From: Chryseobacterium endalhagicum
GTDB taxonomy: Bacteria; Bacteroidota; Bacteroidia; Flavobacteriales; Weeksellaceae
Assembly: GCF_016745235.1 (NCBI RefSeq)
Contig: NZ_JAELVM010000001.1
Coordinates: forward strand, 1,935,856-1,999,855
Direction: 5' to 3'
Length of the DNA stretch: 64,000 nucleotides
Shown: piece by piece, positions 25,243-35,239 of the stretch
Position numbering within the stretch: position 1 is the stretch's first letter
How the letters are laid out: each line of letters begins with the position of its first letter
Position numbers and translations under genes: made by a program
Notes under the pieces: model-generated
What the model saw: the letters and a program-made list of their open reading frames with translations, nothing else
Told to the model about the DNA's origin: nothing
Databases searched by the model: none

Positions 25243-28074
25243 ATGAGCAAATCAACAGAATATATAGAAGTTTACGGAGCACGTGAACACAATCTTAAAA
25301 ATATTAATGTAAAGATCCCCCGCAACGAACTGGTGGTTATTACCGGACTTTCGGGAAGCGGGAAATCCTCTTTGGCTTTTGATACCATCTTTGCAGAAGG
25401 ACAGCGCCGTTATATCGAAACATTTTCGGCATACGCACGTCAGTTTTTAGGCGGATTGGAACGTCCTGATGTAGACAAGATCGAAGGACTTTCCCCGGTT
25501 ATTGCCATTGAACAGAAAACAACGAATAAAAACCCGAGATCTACCGTAGGAACGGTAACTGAGCTCTACGATTATCTCCGACTTTTATACGCAAGGGTTT
25601 CCGATGCCTACTCGCTGTCTACCGGAAAAAAACTGGTAAGCTACACGGAAGATCAGATCCTTGAAACCATTAAGGAAAACTATAAAGGCGAAAAGATCAT
25701 GCTGATGGCTCCTGTTGTGCGTTCCCGAAAAGGACATTACCACGAGCTTTTCGTGCAGATGGCTAAGAAAGGGTACGGACAGGCAAGAATTGACGGAGAT
25801 CTTCAGGATATTGAGTACGATCTTAAACTGGACCGTTACAAAACCCACGATATTGATATCGTTATCGACCGCTGGATCATTGGAGAAAATGCCTCTGAAA
25901 CCAGAATGGAAAAATCCCTGCGCACCGCTATGGAAATGGGCGAGGGAATTATCGGGATCCAGAAACTGGGAAGTACCGATATCGAATACTTTTCAAAAAA
26001 CCTGATGGATGCCGAAACAGGCCATTCACTGGCACTTCCGGAACCGAATACATTCTCCTTTAACTCTCCGAAGGGAAGCTGCCCGGATTGTAAAGGACTG
26101 GGAACCATTAAAAAGATCAATACGGATTATTTTATTGAGAATCCTAAACTTTCTATCAATCAGGGAGGATTATTGCCGCTGGAAGATATTAAATCCAACA
26201 AATGGATCCTGTCCCAGATTAAAAATATCCTTGAAATTTTCGGATTGGGAATGGCAACGCCTATGCAGGACATTCCGGAAGAAGCACTGGACTATATCTA
26301 TAACGGATGCCACAAGGAATTTAATAAAGACCTGAAATACGCTGGTATTACCAAAAAGATAAAAATAAGCTTTGACGGTTTGATCACTTTTATGGAGGAG
26401 ATCATTGACGAGAGGGAATCTTACGAAGCCGTACTCCTGGAAAGACATTTTACCACTGAAGAAACCTGTCCGGTATGTGGCGGAACCCGTCTTCAGCCTT
26501 CCAGTTTAAGCTTTAAAATTGACGGAAAAAATATTGCTGAGGTTAATGCTTTAAGTTTATCCGATCTAAAAGAATGGTTATCGGACGTTAAAGATAAATT
26601 TTCAGAGAAAAATAAAATTATTGCCCATGAGATCTTAAAAGAAATTGAAACAAGACTTCAGTTCCTTTTAGATGTAGGTTTGGATTATCTGAGTTTAAGC
26701 AGAAGTTCCAAAACCCTTTCCGGTGGGGAATCTCAGAGGATACGTCTCGCCACACAGATTGGTTCGCAGCTGGTGAATGTGTTGTACATCCTGGATGAAC
26801 CAAGTATCGGACTTCACCAGAGAGATAATGAAAGACTGATCAACTCCCTGAAAAACCTTAGAGATATCGGGAACTCTGTATTGGTTGTGGAGCATGATAA
26901 AGACATGATCCTTGAAGCCGATGAGGTATTGGACATTGGTCCGAGAGCCGGAAAATTCGGAGGTGAAATCCTTTGGCAGGGAAAACCGAAAGACCTTTTA
27001 AAAGCAGATACCATCACCGCACAATATATCAACGGAAAAAGAAAGATTGAAATTCCTGCGGAAAGAAGAGCCGGAAGCGGGAAGAATATTCTATTGAAAG
27101 GTGCTACGGGAAATAATCTTAAAAATGTAACCCTTGATATTCCATTAGGAAAATTAGTGGTAGTAACGGGAATTTCAGGAAGTGGAAAATCTTCGCTGAT
27201 CAACGGAACTTTATATCCGATTCTTAACAAACATTTTTACAGAGCTGTTCAGGAACCTCTTCCGTATAAGAAGATTGAAGGTTTGGATAATATTGATAAA
27301 ATTGTAGATGTAGACCAAACTCCGATCGGGAGAACGCCGCGTTCAAATCCTGCAACCTATACCGGAATGTTCACAGATATCAGAAATCTGTTTGCAGAAC
27401 TTCCGGAAAGCAAGATCCGTGGATACAAGCCCGGAAGATTCTCTTTCAACGTAAAAGGCGGAAGATGCGAAACCTGCCAGGGTGGAGGGCTGAAAGTGAT
27501 TGAAATGAATTTCCTTCCGGACGTTTATGTACACTGTGAAACCTGTAACGGAAAACGCTTCAACAGAGAAACGCTGGAAGTGCGTTACAAAGGAAAATCG
27601 ATCTCCGATGTATTGGATATGACGATTGATGAAGCCGTAGATTTCTTCCAGCCGATTCCTAAGATTTTTGCGAAGGTAAAAACCCTTCAGGACGTAGGAT
27701 TGGGATATATTACGCTTGGACAGCAGTCTACGACACTTTCAGGAGGTGAGGCGCAGCGTATCAAGCTTGCTACAGAACTTTCAAAAAGACAAACCGGAAA
27801 TACACTTTATATTTTAGATGAACCTACAACCGGACTTCATTTTGAAGATGTAAAAATCCTGATGGAAGCCATCAATCAGCTGGTAGAACTTGGAAACTCA
27901 TTCATTATTATCGAGCATAATATGGATGTGATCAAATTAGCCGATCATATTATCGATGTAGGACCTGAAGGCGGAAAACATGGCGGACAGATCGTAGCTC
28001 AGGGAACTCCTGAGGAGATTGTGAAATCTAAGAAGAGTCTGACAGGGAAGTTTCTGAAGAGGGAACTGGAATAA
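25243..28074 (+). CDS. uvrA: Excinuclease ABC subunit UvrA
   Basis: 943 residues, standard length. Two ABC ATPase halves are seen, with Walker A motifs GLSGSGKSS (35-43) and GISGSGKSS (about 645). The ABC signatures are [12 protein letters not shown] and [12 protein letters not shown], and the Walker B motifs are YILDEPS and YILDEPT. Zinc-finger cysteine pairs CPDCKG, CPVCGG and CETCQG/CETCNG are present. It detects helix-distorting DNA damage together with UvrB in nucleotide excision repair. It is transcribed from its own promoter; a small membrane protein gene follows after eight bases. Nothing unusual is visible. Confidence 0.98.
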   Translation: MSKSTEYIEVYGAREHNLKNINVKIPRNELVVITGLSGSGKSSLAFDTIFAEGQRRYIETFSAYARQFLGGLERPDVDKIEGLSPVIAIEQKTTNKNPRSTVGTVTELYDYLRLLYARVSDAYSLSTGKKLVSYTEDQILETIKENYKGEKIMLMAPVVRSRKGHYHELFVQMAKKGYGQARIDGDLQDIEYDLKLDRYKTHDIDIVIDRWIIGENASETRMEKSLRTAMEMGEGIIGIQKLGSTDIEYFSKNLMDAETGHSLALPEPNTFSFNSPKGSCPDCKGLGTIKKINTDYFIENPKLSINQGGLLPLEDIKSNKWILSQIKNILEIFGLGMATPMQDIPEEALDYIYNGCHKEFNKDLKYAGITKKIKISFDGLITFMEEIIDERESYEAVLLERHFTTEETCPVCGGTRLQPSSLSFKIDGKNIAEVNALSLSDLKEWLSDVKDKFSEKNKIIAHEILKEIETRLQFLLDVGLDYLSLSRSSKTLSGGESQRIRLATQIGSQLVNVLYILDEPSIGLHQRDNERLINSLKNLRDIGNSVLVVEHDKDMILEADEVLDIGPRAGKFGGEILWQGKPKDLLKADTITAQYINGKRKIEIPAERRAGSGKNILLKGATGNNLKNVTLDIPLGKLVVVTGISGSGKSSLINGTLYPILNKHFYRAVQEPLPYKKIEGLDNIDKIVDVDQTPIGRTPRSNPATYTGMFTDIRNLFAELPESKIRGYKPGRFSFNVKGGRCETCQGGGLKVIEMNFLPDVYVHCETCNGKRFNRETLEVRYKGKSISDVLDMTIDEAVDFFQPIPKIFAKVKTLQDVGLGYITLGQQSTTLSGGEAQRIKLATELSKRQTGNTLYILDEPTTGLHFEDVKILMEAINQLVELGNSFIIIEHNMDVIKLADHIIDVGPEGGKHGGQIVAQGTPEEIVKSKKSLTGKFLKRELE

Positions 28075-28082
28075 AGATTAAT

Positions 28083-28682
28083 ATGAAAAGCCTAACACAA
28101 AAAGATGGAAGAAATACAAGATATTTTGAAATTCAAGAAGATGGAATTCTTGTAAGAACTAACATTGCAAAAGCATTTAATGAATATAAAATTCATTTTA
28201 ATGATATTTATGACGATGAAAGTGTTTTCAGGAAAACGAAAGATTTTGTCCTTCTGGCAATAGCTATATCTGTTTTATTTAACTCAATAATGCTTACGAT
28301 CATTATTAGTGAATCTTATCAGCTTTCTGAATCCTCGGGAATGATTGTTTTTGGTATTGCAATGTTACCTACTTTAGTGATAACAGCCTTATGTAATAAC
28401 GAATTTAAAATAGAAAATGCTAAAAATATTGCTGCTGCAAAACCACTTTTATTTTCTTACCGAAAGAAAGAGATGGAAGATGTTGATGTATTTATTGCTG
28501 AAATTAAAAAGAGTAAAAAAGAATTTTATCTGAAAGAATATTATAGAGTTGATAAGTTGATTCCTACACAGACGCAAATAGCACGAATTCATTGGTTGTA
28601 TGAAAATAAATATATCACGGAAAGTGACGCAGAGTTTATCATCGATGAGCTTGAAACCCAAAGAATAATCAAAGGTCAGTAA
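28083..28682 (+). CDS. Membrane protein of unknown function
   Basis: 199 residues. Two hydrophobic helices (about 58-75 and 86-103) divide a basic N-terminal part from a C-terminal helical part. The last 45 residues (PTQTQIARIHWLYENKYITESDAEFIIDEL) resemble a short-C-terminal-domain-like oligomerisation motif. It starts eight bases after uvrA, so it may be read through from that promoter. Base use is more AT-rich than uvrA, suggesting a less conserved gene. No family is recognised. Confidence 0.6.
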   Translation: MKSLTQKDGRNTRYFEIQEDGILVRTNIAKAFNEYKIHFNDIYDDESVFRKTKDFVLLAIAISVLFNSIMLTIIISESYQLSESSGMIVFGIAMLPTLVITALCNNEFKIENAKNIAAAKPLLFSYRKKEMEDVDVFIAEIKKSKKEFYLKEYYRVDKLIPTQTQIARIHWLYENKYITESDAEFIIDELETQRIIKGQ

Positions 28683-28731
28683 TGTATTTAAATAAAATAT
28701 AAAGCAGAATTTGTGAAAACAGGTTCTTCTT

Positions 28732-29112
28732 TCACTTTTTAGATATTTCATTATACATTTTTTCCAGTCGTACCCAGTAATCCTCCTGCATCCACCCATG
28801 TTTTTTATAACTGATGCTGATCAGAATACGACTCAATCTGTTTCCTTTTTCAAGATGATCCGTAATCGCCTCGATAAGCCATTTTTCATTAAAACCGGCC
28901 CATTCACCGGCCGGCTGCAGAAGATTGGATTGCAGAACAGGGAAGACCTCGTACATGTTGATGCTTTTTATTTCCTCAAAAGTATACGGGCTTTCCAGAA
29001 TCGTTTTTGCAATATATTGAAAATCCGAATCCTGCAGTTCCGTATCCAGATAGAAATCAGAAAGAGCGATCCACACAGGGGTTCGCTCTTTGATAGGGAT
29101 GGGTTTTACCAT
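28732..29112 (-). CDS. DUF7079 family protein, candidate immunity partner
   Basis: 126 residues, no signal peptide. The pattern VWIALSDFYLDTEL, SPYTFEEI, EVFPVLQSNLLQPAGEWAGF is characteristic of DUF7079, a small helical family of unknown function. The gene starts 31 bases after the toxin-like Cys/His protein on the same strand, the order usual for effector-immunity pairs. A role as its inhibitor is inferred from position only. Confidence 0.72.
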   Translation of the reverse strand: MVKPIPIKERTPVWIALSDFYLDTELQDSDFQYIAKTILESPYTFEEIKSINMYEVFPVLQSNLLQPAGEWAGFNEKWLIEAITDHLEKGNRLSRILISISYKKHGWMQEDYWVRLEKMYNEISKK

Positions 29113-29143
29113 TTTAATTGATTTGAGAATAGCTCACATCTGC

Positions 29144-29623
29144 TTATAAAGGAGATATGTACACTTCTATTTTAGTTCCGTCGTAGTTGAAGGTTCCGTC
29201 TTCATTCTTTTTACCCAGAACCCATTTCATATCCACAGGAACAGACCATGCTGTACCCAGTGAAAATCCGTTCACGGATCTGATCTCCGCACCGTTTCCG
29301 GTGGTGACAGCCGAATGGAACCACGTTTTATCTCTCAGTCTGTAAAAACCGATGGCTTTTCCTTTGGGAATGATAGCATAACCGTCCCATTTATCGCCCG
29401 CAGCATAGTTGAATTTATTGAGCCATCCCTGAGCGCGGAACTGTACAAGTTCATCCGGAGATATCGCTGCACCTCGCATATACAGGGCATAAGCTACCAC
29501 ATCGTGGCATACGCCCTTATTGTAATTGGCCATCTCGTCCTGACCGGAAAGAAGACCATTGGAGATCAGTGATTTTTTTGCTGGTTCAAATTGCCCGACT
29601 TGGGCACCTTTTGGTGTGATCAT
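29144..29623 (-). CDS. Candidate papain-fold (NlpC/P60-like) hydrolase or toxin
   Basis: 159 residues, no signal peptide or membrane helix. A cysteine at the start of a helix (GVCHDVVAYAL, Cys39) is followed by WFHSAVTTGNG (His103) and VNGFSLG (Asn118). This is the Cys-His-Asn order of NlpC/P60, CHAP and related papain-like enzymes that cut peptidoglycan or proteins. The lack of an export signal suits delivery by a contact-dependent apparatus, such as the T6SS whose baseplate genes lie 10 kb upstream. It is followed by a DUF7079 gene. The exact family is not recognised, and the catalytic assignment is by pattern only. Confidence 0.55.
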   Translation of the reverse strand: MITPKGAQVGQFEPAKKSLISNGLLSGQDEMANYNKGVCHDVVAYALYMRGAAISPDELVQFRAQGWLNKFNYAAGDKWDGYAIIPKGKAIGFYRLRDKTWFHSAVTTGNGAEIRSVNGFSLGTAWSVPVDMKWVLGKKNEDGTFNYDGTKIEVYISPL

Positions 29624-29833
29624 TTCAATATTTTTTAGTGATTAAGTGTGTGATGTTTTGGTATTTAAAGATATAAAATAAATTTTAAACCCTATTTTAA
29701 TCTTATTGAAGACTTGTTGGAGGGCTTAAATTTTTCTCAGAAAACCTATTAATAATGAAAATTTTAAACATTAACCTGTAATAAACATTGGATAATTTCG
29801 TTATAAATTGGTCAACCATAAAATTAAAACAAT

Positions 29834-29968
29834 ATGAAAAACCTAAAAAAACTTACAAAAACTGATTTACAATCCGTTTATGGCGGCGAGCCAAAGAAAT
29901 ACTGCGTATTCTGTGAATGGATGAATAAAGTAGTATGCAGCGAAATTCCGATCTCGCAATGCCCTTAA
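29834..29968 (+). CDS. GG-leader bacteriocin-like peptide (44 aa)
   Basis: A 44-residue peptide. The leader MKNLKKLTKTDLQSVYGG ends in a double glycine, the processing site of peptidase-containing ABC exporters. The core of 26 residues contains four cysteines (YCVFCEW, VVCSE, SQCP). It shares its leader with the 56-residue peptide at 53724. Peptides with this leader are widespread in Chryseobacterium and are annotated as bacteriocin-like; maturation and activity are unproven. No transporter or modification enzyme lies next to it, so processing would act in trans. A strong terminator follows at 29974. Confidence 0.75.
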   Translation: MKNLKKLTKTDLQSVYGGEPKKYCVFCEWMNKVVCSEIPISQCP

Positions 29969-29973
29969 AAATT

Positions 29974-29999
29974 AAAGCTGCCTTATGGCAGCTTTTTTT
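29974..29999 (+). terminator. Strong terminator after the GG-leader peptide
   Basis: AAAGCTGCC pairs with GGCAGCTTT over TTAT, followed by a T-run. It shows that the peptide gene is transcribed alone. Confidence 0.85.
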
Positions 30000-30016
30000 A
30001 TGAAGAATTCTAAATA

Positions 30017-30568
30017 TTACTTTGTACGCTGGGCAAACTCTTTGAGGCTTGCTTTCAGATCTTTCGAACTTCCGATGCTGTCAAAACGGATGTTATCAAT
30101 TTTCCAGTCATTCCCGGATTTTATCAAATGTACTTTATCTGTCCATGTAACTTTTGGAGGAGACATCGTATACTCAAAATTTACATCTGCATCCGCTGAG
30201 GTTCCGGAAGGATCTATGGTCACGGATTTTACTTTATAACTGTTAAAACCTTCATACAGACTCGAAAAAACGGCCCCTTCAATCAATAATGGTTTCTCAT
30301 CGGGATGATCACTCTTTTTTACTTTTTCAATATCTGCATTCGATGCAGCTACAGCTTCTTCTAATGTTTTTTTCAGTTCAGGCGAAAACAGACGGTCAGA
30401 AAAAGATTGGTTGTAAATAGATTTTTTACGGTCATCATACTCGGTATAAAGCTGGCTGACTTTTTGAGTGATGGCGGTTTCCTCTGATACCCGCGGCAGG
30501 GTATCATTCTTTTTGCAGCCCGTAATAAATACAATGCTGCCCAAGCATAGAAATAATGATTTGATCAT
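30017..30568 (-). CDS. Lipoprotein with DUF3828/NTF2-like fold
   Basis: 183 residues. The lipobox is VFITGCKK (Cys18). The mature part has helices near 30-100 and then strands with KVTWTDKVHLIKSGNDWKIDNIRF, a pattern common to periplasmic NTF2-like/DUF3828 domains that end in WKIDNI. It is presumably anchored in the outer or inner membrane facing the periplasm. It stands alone, convergent with the GG-leader peptide gene. Confidence 0.7.
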   Translation of the reverse strand: MIKSLFLCLGSIVFITGCKKNDTLPRVSEETAITQKVSQLYTEYDDRKKSIYNQSFSDRLFSPELKKTLEEAVAASNADIEKVKKSDHPDEKPLLIEGAVFSSLYEGFNSYKVKSVTIDPSGTSADADVNFEYTMSPPKVTWTDKVHLIKSGNDWKIDNIRFDSIGSSKDLKASLKEFAQRTK

Positions 30569-30679
30569 GATGTGAACTGTGATTTTTTTCCGTTAAAGCG
30601 TCAAATCATATGCCAGCATTTCTATTATTTTGAATTAAAAATGTTAAAAATAAATTGAACTGAAACTCATAAAAATTTA

Positions 30680-30687
30680 TACATTTG
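30680..30687 (+). promoter_or_regulatory. Predicted -7 element TACATTTG for the DUF421 gene
   Basis: An exact -7 match 17 bases before the GTG start at 30705. Confidence 0.6.
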
Positions 30688-30704
30688 ATTATAAAATACA
30701 ATCT

Positions 30705-31217
30705 GTGAATCCAATTCTTGATGTGGTACTCCGTTCCCTGTGCGTTTATCTTTTTATGGTAATCGCGATCCGTCTGTTTGGCAAAAATCAGCTTTCCCAG
30801 CTTAATGCAGGAGATGTGGTTTTGCTGCTGCTTATTTCCAATGCGGTTCAGAATGCCATGGTGGGGCAGGATACTTCCTTACAGGGCGGGCTGATTGCTG
30901 CTCTTGTACTTTTTGCGGCTAATTTTATTTTAAAAAGACTCATGTTCTCCAACCGGAAATTTGAAACATTCATGGAAGAAGATCCTGTGATCCTGATCAG
31001 GGATGGCGTGATAGACCAGCCGGCGTTGAACAGGGTAAAGATTACGAAAGATGAGCTGGAAGAAGCAATCAGAGAACATGGTGTGGAAAAAATAAAAGAT
31101 GTGAAACTCTCTATCCTTGAAGTAGACGGGAATATCAGTGTTGTTTCTCAGGACGAAACACAGAAGCAGACACACTATTCAAGAATTAAAAGAAAGAATA
31201 AAAGAAAATACCATTAA
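30705..31217 (+). CDS. DUF421 (YetF-like) membrane protein
   Basis: 170 residues starting with GTG at 30705, which sits at the expected distance from the -7 element; no nearby ATG is available. Three N-terminal helices contain RLFGKNQLSQLNAGDVVLLLLISN (about 23-46), the DUF421 signature. A cytosolic domain with PVILIRDGVIDQPALNRVKITKDEL follows. The family (Bacillus YetF/YdfR) is of unknown biochemical function and is sometimes tied to spore or stress lipids. It is followed after four bases by a GNAT gene, so the two are probably one operon. Confidence 0.88.
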   Translation: MNPILDVVLRSLCVYLFMVIAIRLFGKNQLSQLNAGDVVLLLLISNAVQNAMVGQDTSLQGGLIAALVLFAANFILKRLMFSNRKFETFMEEDPVILIRDGVIDQPALNRVKITKDELEEAIREHGVEKIKDVKLSILEVDGNISVVSQDETQKQTHYSRIKRKNKRKYH

Positions 31218-31221
31218 ATAG

Positions 31222-31716
31222 ATGAATTACGAATTACGAGAAATGCTTCCCAGTGACGAAAAAAGAGTGCTGGAAATTTTCAAACAGGGATTAGACGGAG
31301 GAATCTCTACTTTTGAAACCGAAGTTCCTACCGCCGAAGCATGGAATATGGAATACTTTAACGACTGCCGCTGGGTGCTGGAGAATGAAACCAGTGAAAT
31401 AGTAGGATGGTGCGCTTTGAAACCTGTAAGCAAAAGAGAGTGTTATAAAGGCGTTGCCGAAGTAAGCATTTATTTTGACAATATATATCAAGGTAAGGGT
31501 TTAGGGTCGGTTCTGCTGAAAAAGATGATTCTCGACAGCGAAAGCCACGGTTTCTGGACCCTTCAGGCCAGCATCTTCCCCGAAAATGAAGCTTCCATCA
31601 GATTTCACCAGAAAAACGGCTTCAGAACTGTGGGAGTCCGCAAGAAAATCGGAAAGCTCAACGGACAGTGGAAAGATGTTATCTTAATGGAAAAGAGAAG
31701 CGAAATAGTTATTTAG
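31222..31716 (+). CDS. GNAT N-acetyltransferase, phosphinothricin-type
   Basis: 164 residues. The GNAT acetyl-CoA loop is QGKGLGSVLL (about 91-100), preceded by AEVSIYFD (the beta4 strand). It is followed by the C-terminal substrate strands including FHQKNGFRTVGVRKKIGKLNGQWKDVILM, the layout of the PAT/Pat-like subgroup that acetylates small amino groups such as methionine sulfoximine-like compounds. It is cytosolic. The substrate cannot be decided. It is probably co-transcribed with the DUF421 gene. Confidence 0.87.
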   Translation: MNYELREMLPSDEKRVLEIFKQGLDGGISTFETEVPTAEAWNMEYFNDCRWVLENETSEIVGWCALKPVSKRECYKGVAEVSIYFDNIYQGKGLGSVLLKKMILDSESHGFWTLQASIFPENEASIRFHQKNGFRTVGVRKKIGKLNGQWKDVILMEKRSEIVI

Positions 31717-31717
31717 A

Positions 31718-31820
31718 AACTAGAAATTAGAAGTTAGAAGTTAGAAGTTAGAAATTAGATGTTAGTCTGAAACTTTGAAACAGATCACGAACTAACTTCT
31801 AATTTCTAACTTCTAGCTTC
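31718..31820. repeat. Heptamer-period hairpin a (TAGAAGT arms)
   Basis: The left arm 31719-31765 is built of seven-base units TAGAAAT, TAGAAGT (x3), TAGAAAT and TAGATGT. The right arm 31791-31820 is its complement (CTAACTT, CTAATTT, CTAACTT, CTAGCTT). The loop is about 25 bases and a T-run follows, so it can also act as a terminator. Confidence 0.85.
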
Positions 31821-31879
31821 TTTTTTTAATTTTGGCATTAACCTTGTTATTTCCCTACTGAAATTTGAAAAAGTAGAAA

Positions 31880-32116
31880 ATGAAAAGTTTAATTAAAATT
31901 GTTGGGGTGGTTACGGTCTTGTTCATGCTGGCCTCATGTGTAGTGCATGATCATCGTGGAAGAAGAGTTCCTCCGGGGCACGCCAAGAAAATGTATGGTG
32001 GAAGCGCAAGATACTACGCGCCGGGTCATGTGAAAAAAAGAGTGTACTACTATGACAATGACGACAGAGGTCGCGGACATCATAAGCACAAAGGAAAAAA
32101 ACATCACAGAGATTGA
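31880..32116 (+). CDS. Small His/Lys/Arg-rich lipoprotein
   Basis: 78 residues. The lipobox LFMLASCVV places Cys21 at the membrane. The mature part is strongly basic and ends in a histidine-rich tail (RGHHKHKGKKHHRD) that could bind metal ions or anionic polymers. It is a known small-lipoprotein type in Chryseobacterium, sometimes mislabelled as quinol oxidase subunit 4; no enzyme domain is present. A clean terminator follows at 32129. Confidence 0.75.
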   Translation: MKSLIKIVGVVTVLFMLASCVVHDHRGRRVPPGHAKKMYGGSARYYAPGHVKKRVYYYDNDDRGRGHHKHKGKKHHRD

Positions 32117-32128
32117 GAAAAATAAAAA

Positions 32129-32153
32129 AAGCCCTGATTTTTCAGGGCTTTTG
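32129..32153. terminator. Bidirectional hairpin terminator
   Basis: AAGCCCTGA and TCAGGGCTT form a nine-base stem over TTTT, with T/A-rich flanks, between convergent genes. Confidence 0.85.
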
Positions 32154-32162
32154 ATTTTATAT

Positions 32163-32477
32163 TTAAAATCTGGATTTTTTAGGATTCAGATAGGTATTGA
32201 AGATCATGACTTCCGTCCCGAATCTTTTCTCAATTCTTTCGGAAATATTCAGCATTTCACTTTGGATGAAATCTTCTCTCAGACCATCATTATCGAACAT
32301 CAGGAGTAGATTGTAGTTCTTTCCTTCTTCTATGAAATCACTGTGTACTTCGGAGAGAATATATTTATTGACATCCATAAGGTTTTCCGCCATCAGGACC
32401 AGTGTTTCGTCGATATAATTTTCCCATTCTTCAATATTGTTTTTCGTGCAGTGGAAAGTTATACTCAATAAGCTCAT
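32163..32477 (-). CDS. DUF4286 family protein
   Basis: 104 residues, no signal peptide. The layout MSLLSITFHC...WENYIDETL...NLMDVNKYILSEV...GTEVMIFNTYLNP corresponds to DUF4286, a ferredoxin-like alpha/beta fold found almost only in Bacteroidota. Function unknown; it is probably cytosolic. It is divergent from gyrA. Confidence 0.88.
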   Translation of the reverse strand: MSLLSITFHCTKNNIEEWENYIDETLVLMAENLMDVNKYILSEVHSDFIEEGKNYNLLLMFDNDGLREDFIQSEMLNISERIEKRFGTEVMIFNTYLNPKKSRF

Positions 32478-32625
32478 ATTTTATGAATTTTTAAGATTTT
32501 GTGGATAAATTCTAGCACAAAAATCGGTAAAAATTTCGTAAATTAGCCCGTTAATAAAAATTGGAAATAAATAATTTTCAGACGCACAGCTAAAGGTCTG
32601 ACTGTCATTATAATAAAATTTGTTT

Positions 32626-35211
32626 ATGCAAAAAGAAGGAGAAAGACTGATTCCTATCAACATTGTTGATGAAATGAAATCGTCTTATATCGATTATTCG
32701 ATGTCGGTTATCGTTTCAAGAGCGCTGCCGGACGTAAGAGACGGCCTGAAACCCGTTCATAGAAGAGTACTTTACGGTATGTATGGATTAGGGGTTTTTT
32801 CTAACAGAAAATATTTGAAATCTGCAAGAATCGTTGGGGACGTTTTGGGTAAATACCACCCGCACGGAGATTCCTCAGTATATGATGCTATGGTGAGAAT
32901 GGCCCAGGAATGGAGCTTACGTTATCCCCAGGTAGACGGGCAGGGTAACTTCGGTTCCATGGACGGTGACCCGCCTGCAGCAATGCGTTACACCGAGGCA
33001 AGACTGAAAAAAATCTCCGATGAGATTCTTTCTGATCTTGACAAAGAAACTGTTGATTTTCAGAATAACTTTGACGACAGTATGCAGGAGCCTACGGTAC
33101 TTCCTACCAAAGTTCCTAACCTTTTGGTGAATGGTACTTCCGGTATCGCAGTAGGTATGGCAACCAATATGGCGCCACACAACCTTTCAGAATCTATTGA
33201 TGCGATATGTGCTTACATCGATAACAGAGAAATCACCATCGATGAATTGATGCACCACATCACAGCACCGGATTTCCCTACAGGAGGTATTATATATGGT
33301 TATGACGGCGTAAGGGATGCTTTCCACACAGGAAGAGGAAGAGTAGTATTGAGAGCAAAAGTGAATTTCGAGGAAATCGGAAACAGAAATGCAATCATTG
33401 TTACTGAAGTTCCTTATCAGGTAAACAAGGCGGATATGATCGCCAGAACCGCTGAACTTGTTAAAGATGATAAAATCGTTGGAATTCATGAGATCAGAGA
33501 CGAATCGGACAGAAATGGTCTGCGTGTCGTTTATGAATTGAAAAATGATGCGATTCCTAATGTCGTTTTAAACCTGTTGTATAAGTATACGGCACTTCAG
33601 ACTTCTTTCAGCGTTAATAATATTGCGTTGGTTAAAGGAAGACCGGAACAGCTGAACTTAAAAGATATTATCCACCATTTCGTAGAGCACAGACACGAAG
33701 TGATCGTGAGAAGAACTCAGTATGAGCTTAAGAAAGCGAAAGAAAGAGCTCATATCTTAGAAGGTTTCATGAAAGTGATCGGAACTCAGGACTCTTTAGA
33801 CAGAGCCATTTCCATCATCCGTCACAGTGCTAATCCACAGGCTGCAAAAGAAGGCTTGATCGAAGCATTCGAACTTTCCGAAATTCAGGCTCAGGCTATT
33901 CTTGATCTTAGATTGGCACGTCTTACAGGAATGGAACTTGACAAGATCCGTGATGAATATGACGCGATCATGAAAGAAATTCTGAACTTGGAAGATATCT
34001 TGGCCAACGAAGGCAGAAGATTTGAGATCATTAAGGAAGAGCTTGTTGAGATCAAAGAAAAATATGGCGACGAAAGAAGAACTGCTATTGACTATTCAGG
34101 AGGAGAGATGTCTATTGAAGATATCATCCCGAATGAAGCAGTAGTTCTTACGATTTCGCACGCAGGATATGTTAAGAGAACCTCACTTTCTGAATACAAA
34201 ATTCAGAGCAGAGGCGGTGTAGGAAACAGAGCGGCTACAACCAGGGATGAAGACTTCCTGGAGTATATTGTTTCTGCGACCAACCACCAGTATATGTTAT
34301 TCTTCACAGAAAAAGGAAGATGTTATTGGTTAAGAGTATTTGAGATTCCTGAAGGTTCAAAAACATCAAAAGGAAGAGCAGTACAGAACCTGATCAATAT
34401 TGAGCAGGACGATAAGATCAAGGCCTATATCAGAACCAACAACCTGAAAGATGCTGAATATGTCAATCAGATGAGCGTAGTAATGGTAACCAAGAACGGT
34501 ACCATTAAGAAAACGTCTCTTGAGGCTTATTCAAGACCAAGGGTAAATGGTGTGAATGCTATTGAGATCAGAGATAATGACCAATTGTTGGGTGCTTACT
34601 TAACCAATGGAACCTCTCAGATCATGATCGCTACCAAAAACGGTAAATGTATCCGTTTCCCTGAAGAAAAAGTAAGAGAAGTAGGTAGAGGGTCTATCGG
34701 GGTTCGTGGAATCAGCATGGAAGATGACGATGAGGCAATTGGTATGATTGTTGTGAATGATGTTGACAAAGAAACGGTTCTTGTAGTTTCCGAAAAAGGA
34801 TACGGTAAGAGAACTGCTGTAGAAGACTACAGAATTACCAACAGAGGAGGAAAAGGAGTTATCACCCTGAACATTACCGAAAAAACAGGAAATCTGATCG
34901 CTATTCAGAATGTGACAGACGAAGACGGATTGATGATCATCAACAAGTCGGGAGTTGCCATCAGAATGAATATGGATGAAATGAGAGTGATGGGTAGAAA
35001 TACCCAGGGCGTGAGAATGATCAACCTGAAGAAGAATGACGAAATTGCTGCCATTGCAAAAGTGGAAATGGATAAAGATGTAGAAGATGATTCTGAAGAA
35101 AATGAAGAAGGAACAGGAATTGTAGCTGATAACCAGGAAAACAGTGAACTGCCTCAGGCTGAAAATGAAACTCCGGCTGAGGAAAATGGGAATTCTGATT
35201 CTGAAGAATAA
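32626..35211 (+). CDS. gyrA: DNA gyrase subunit A
   Basis: 861 residues from ATG 32626. The catalytic tyrosine is Tyr122 in [10 protein letters not shown]. The quinolone-determining region reads [15 protein letters not shown], with Ser83 and Asp87 as in the E. coli wild type. The C-terminal beta-pinwheel shows [16 protein letters not shown] blades, including the GyrA-box-like [11 protein letters not shown] very acidic tail (about 810-861) ends the protein. It works with GyrB to introduce negative supercoils. A TPR-protein gene follows after 28 bases, probably in the same transcript. Confidence 0.97.
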   Translation: MQKEGERLIPINIVDEMKSSYIDYSMSVIVSRALPDVRDGLKPVHRRVLYGMYGLGVFSNRKYLKSARIVGDVLGKYHPHGDSSVYDAMVRMAQEWSLRYPQVDGQGNFGSMDGDPPAAMRYTEARLKKISDEILSDLDKETVDFQNNFDDSMQEPTVLPTKVPNLLVNGTSGIAVGMATNMAPHNLSESIDAICAYIDNREITIDELMHHITAPDFPTGGIIYGYDGVRDAFHTGRGRVVLRAKVNFEEIGNRNAIIVTEVPYQVNKADMIARTAELVKDDKIVGIHEIRDESDRNGLRVVYELKNDAIPNVVLNLLYKYTALQTSFSVNNIALVKGRPEQLNLKDIIHHFVEHRHEVIVRRTQYELKKAKERAHILEGFMKVIGTQDSLDRAISIIRHSANPQAAKEGLIEAFELSEIQAQAILDLRLARLTGMELDKIRDEYDAIMKEILNLEDILANEGRRFEIIKEELVEIKEKYGDERRTAIDYSGGEMSIEDIIPNEAVVLTISHAGYVKRTSLSEYKIQSRGGVGNRAATTRDEDFLEYIVSATNHQYMLFFTEKGRCYWLRVFEIPEGSKTSKGRAVQNLINIEQDDKIKAYIRTNNLKDAEYVNQMSVVMVTKNGTIKKTSLEAYSRPRVNGVNAIEIRDNDQLLGAYLTNGTSQIMIATKNGKCIRFPEEKVREVGRGSIGVRGISMEDDDEAIGMIVVNDVDKETVLVVSEKGYGKRTAVEDYRITNRGGKGVITLNITEKTGNLIAIQNVTDEDGLMIINKSGVAIRMNMDEMRVMGRNTQGVRMINLKKNDEIAAIAKVEMDKDVEDDSEENEEGTGIVADNQENSELPQAENETPAEENGNSDSEE

Positions 35212-35239
35212 AATGTACAATTAATATAATATAGTTATT

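Noticed and set aside
31718..31820. CRISPR-like or direct-repeat array
   Set aside because: The repeat unit is seven bases without spacers, and the second half is the complement of the first, so it is a hairpin.
32860..32900. Fluoroquinolone-resistance mutation in gyrA
   Set aside because: Ser83 and Asp87 are both present, as in the susceptible form.
34600..35220. A 206-codon - strand frame in the gyrA 3' end
   Set aside because: It is the antisense of the gyrA C-terminal domain and its acidic tail; composition is dominated by Phe, Ser and Ile.
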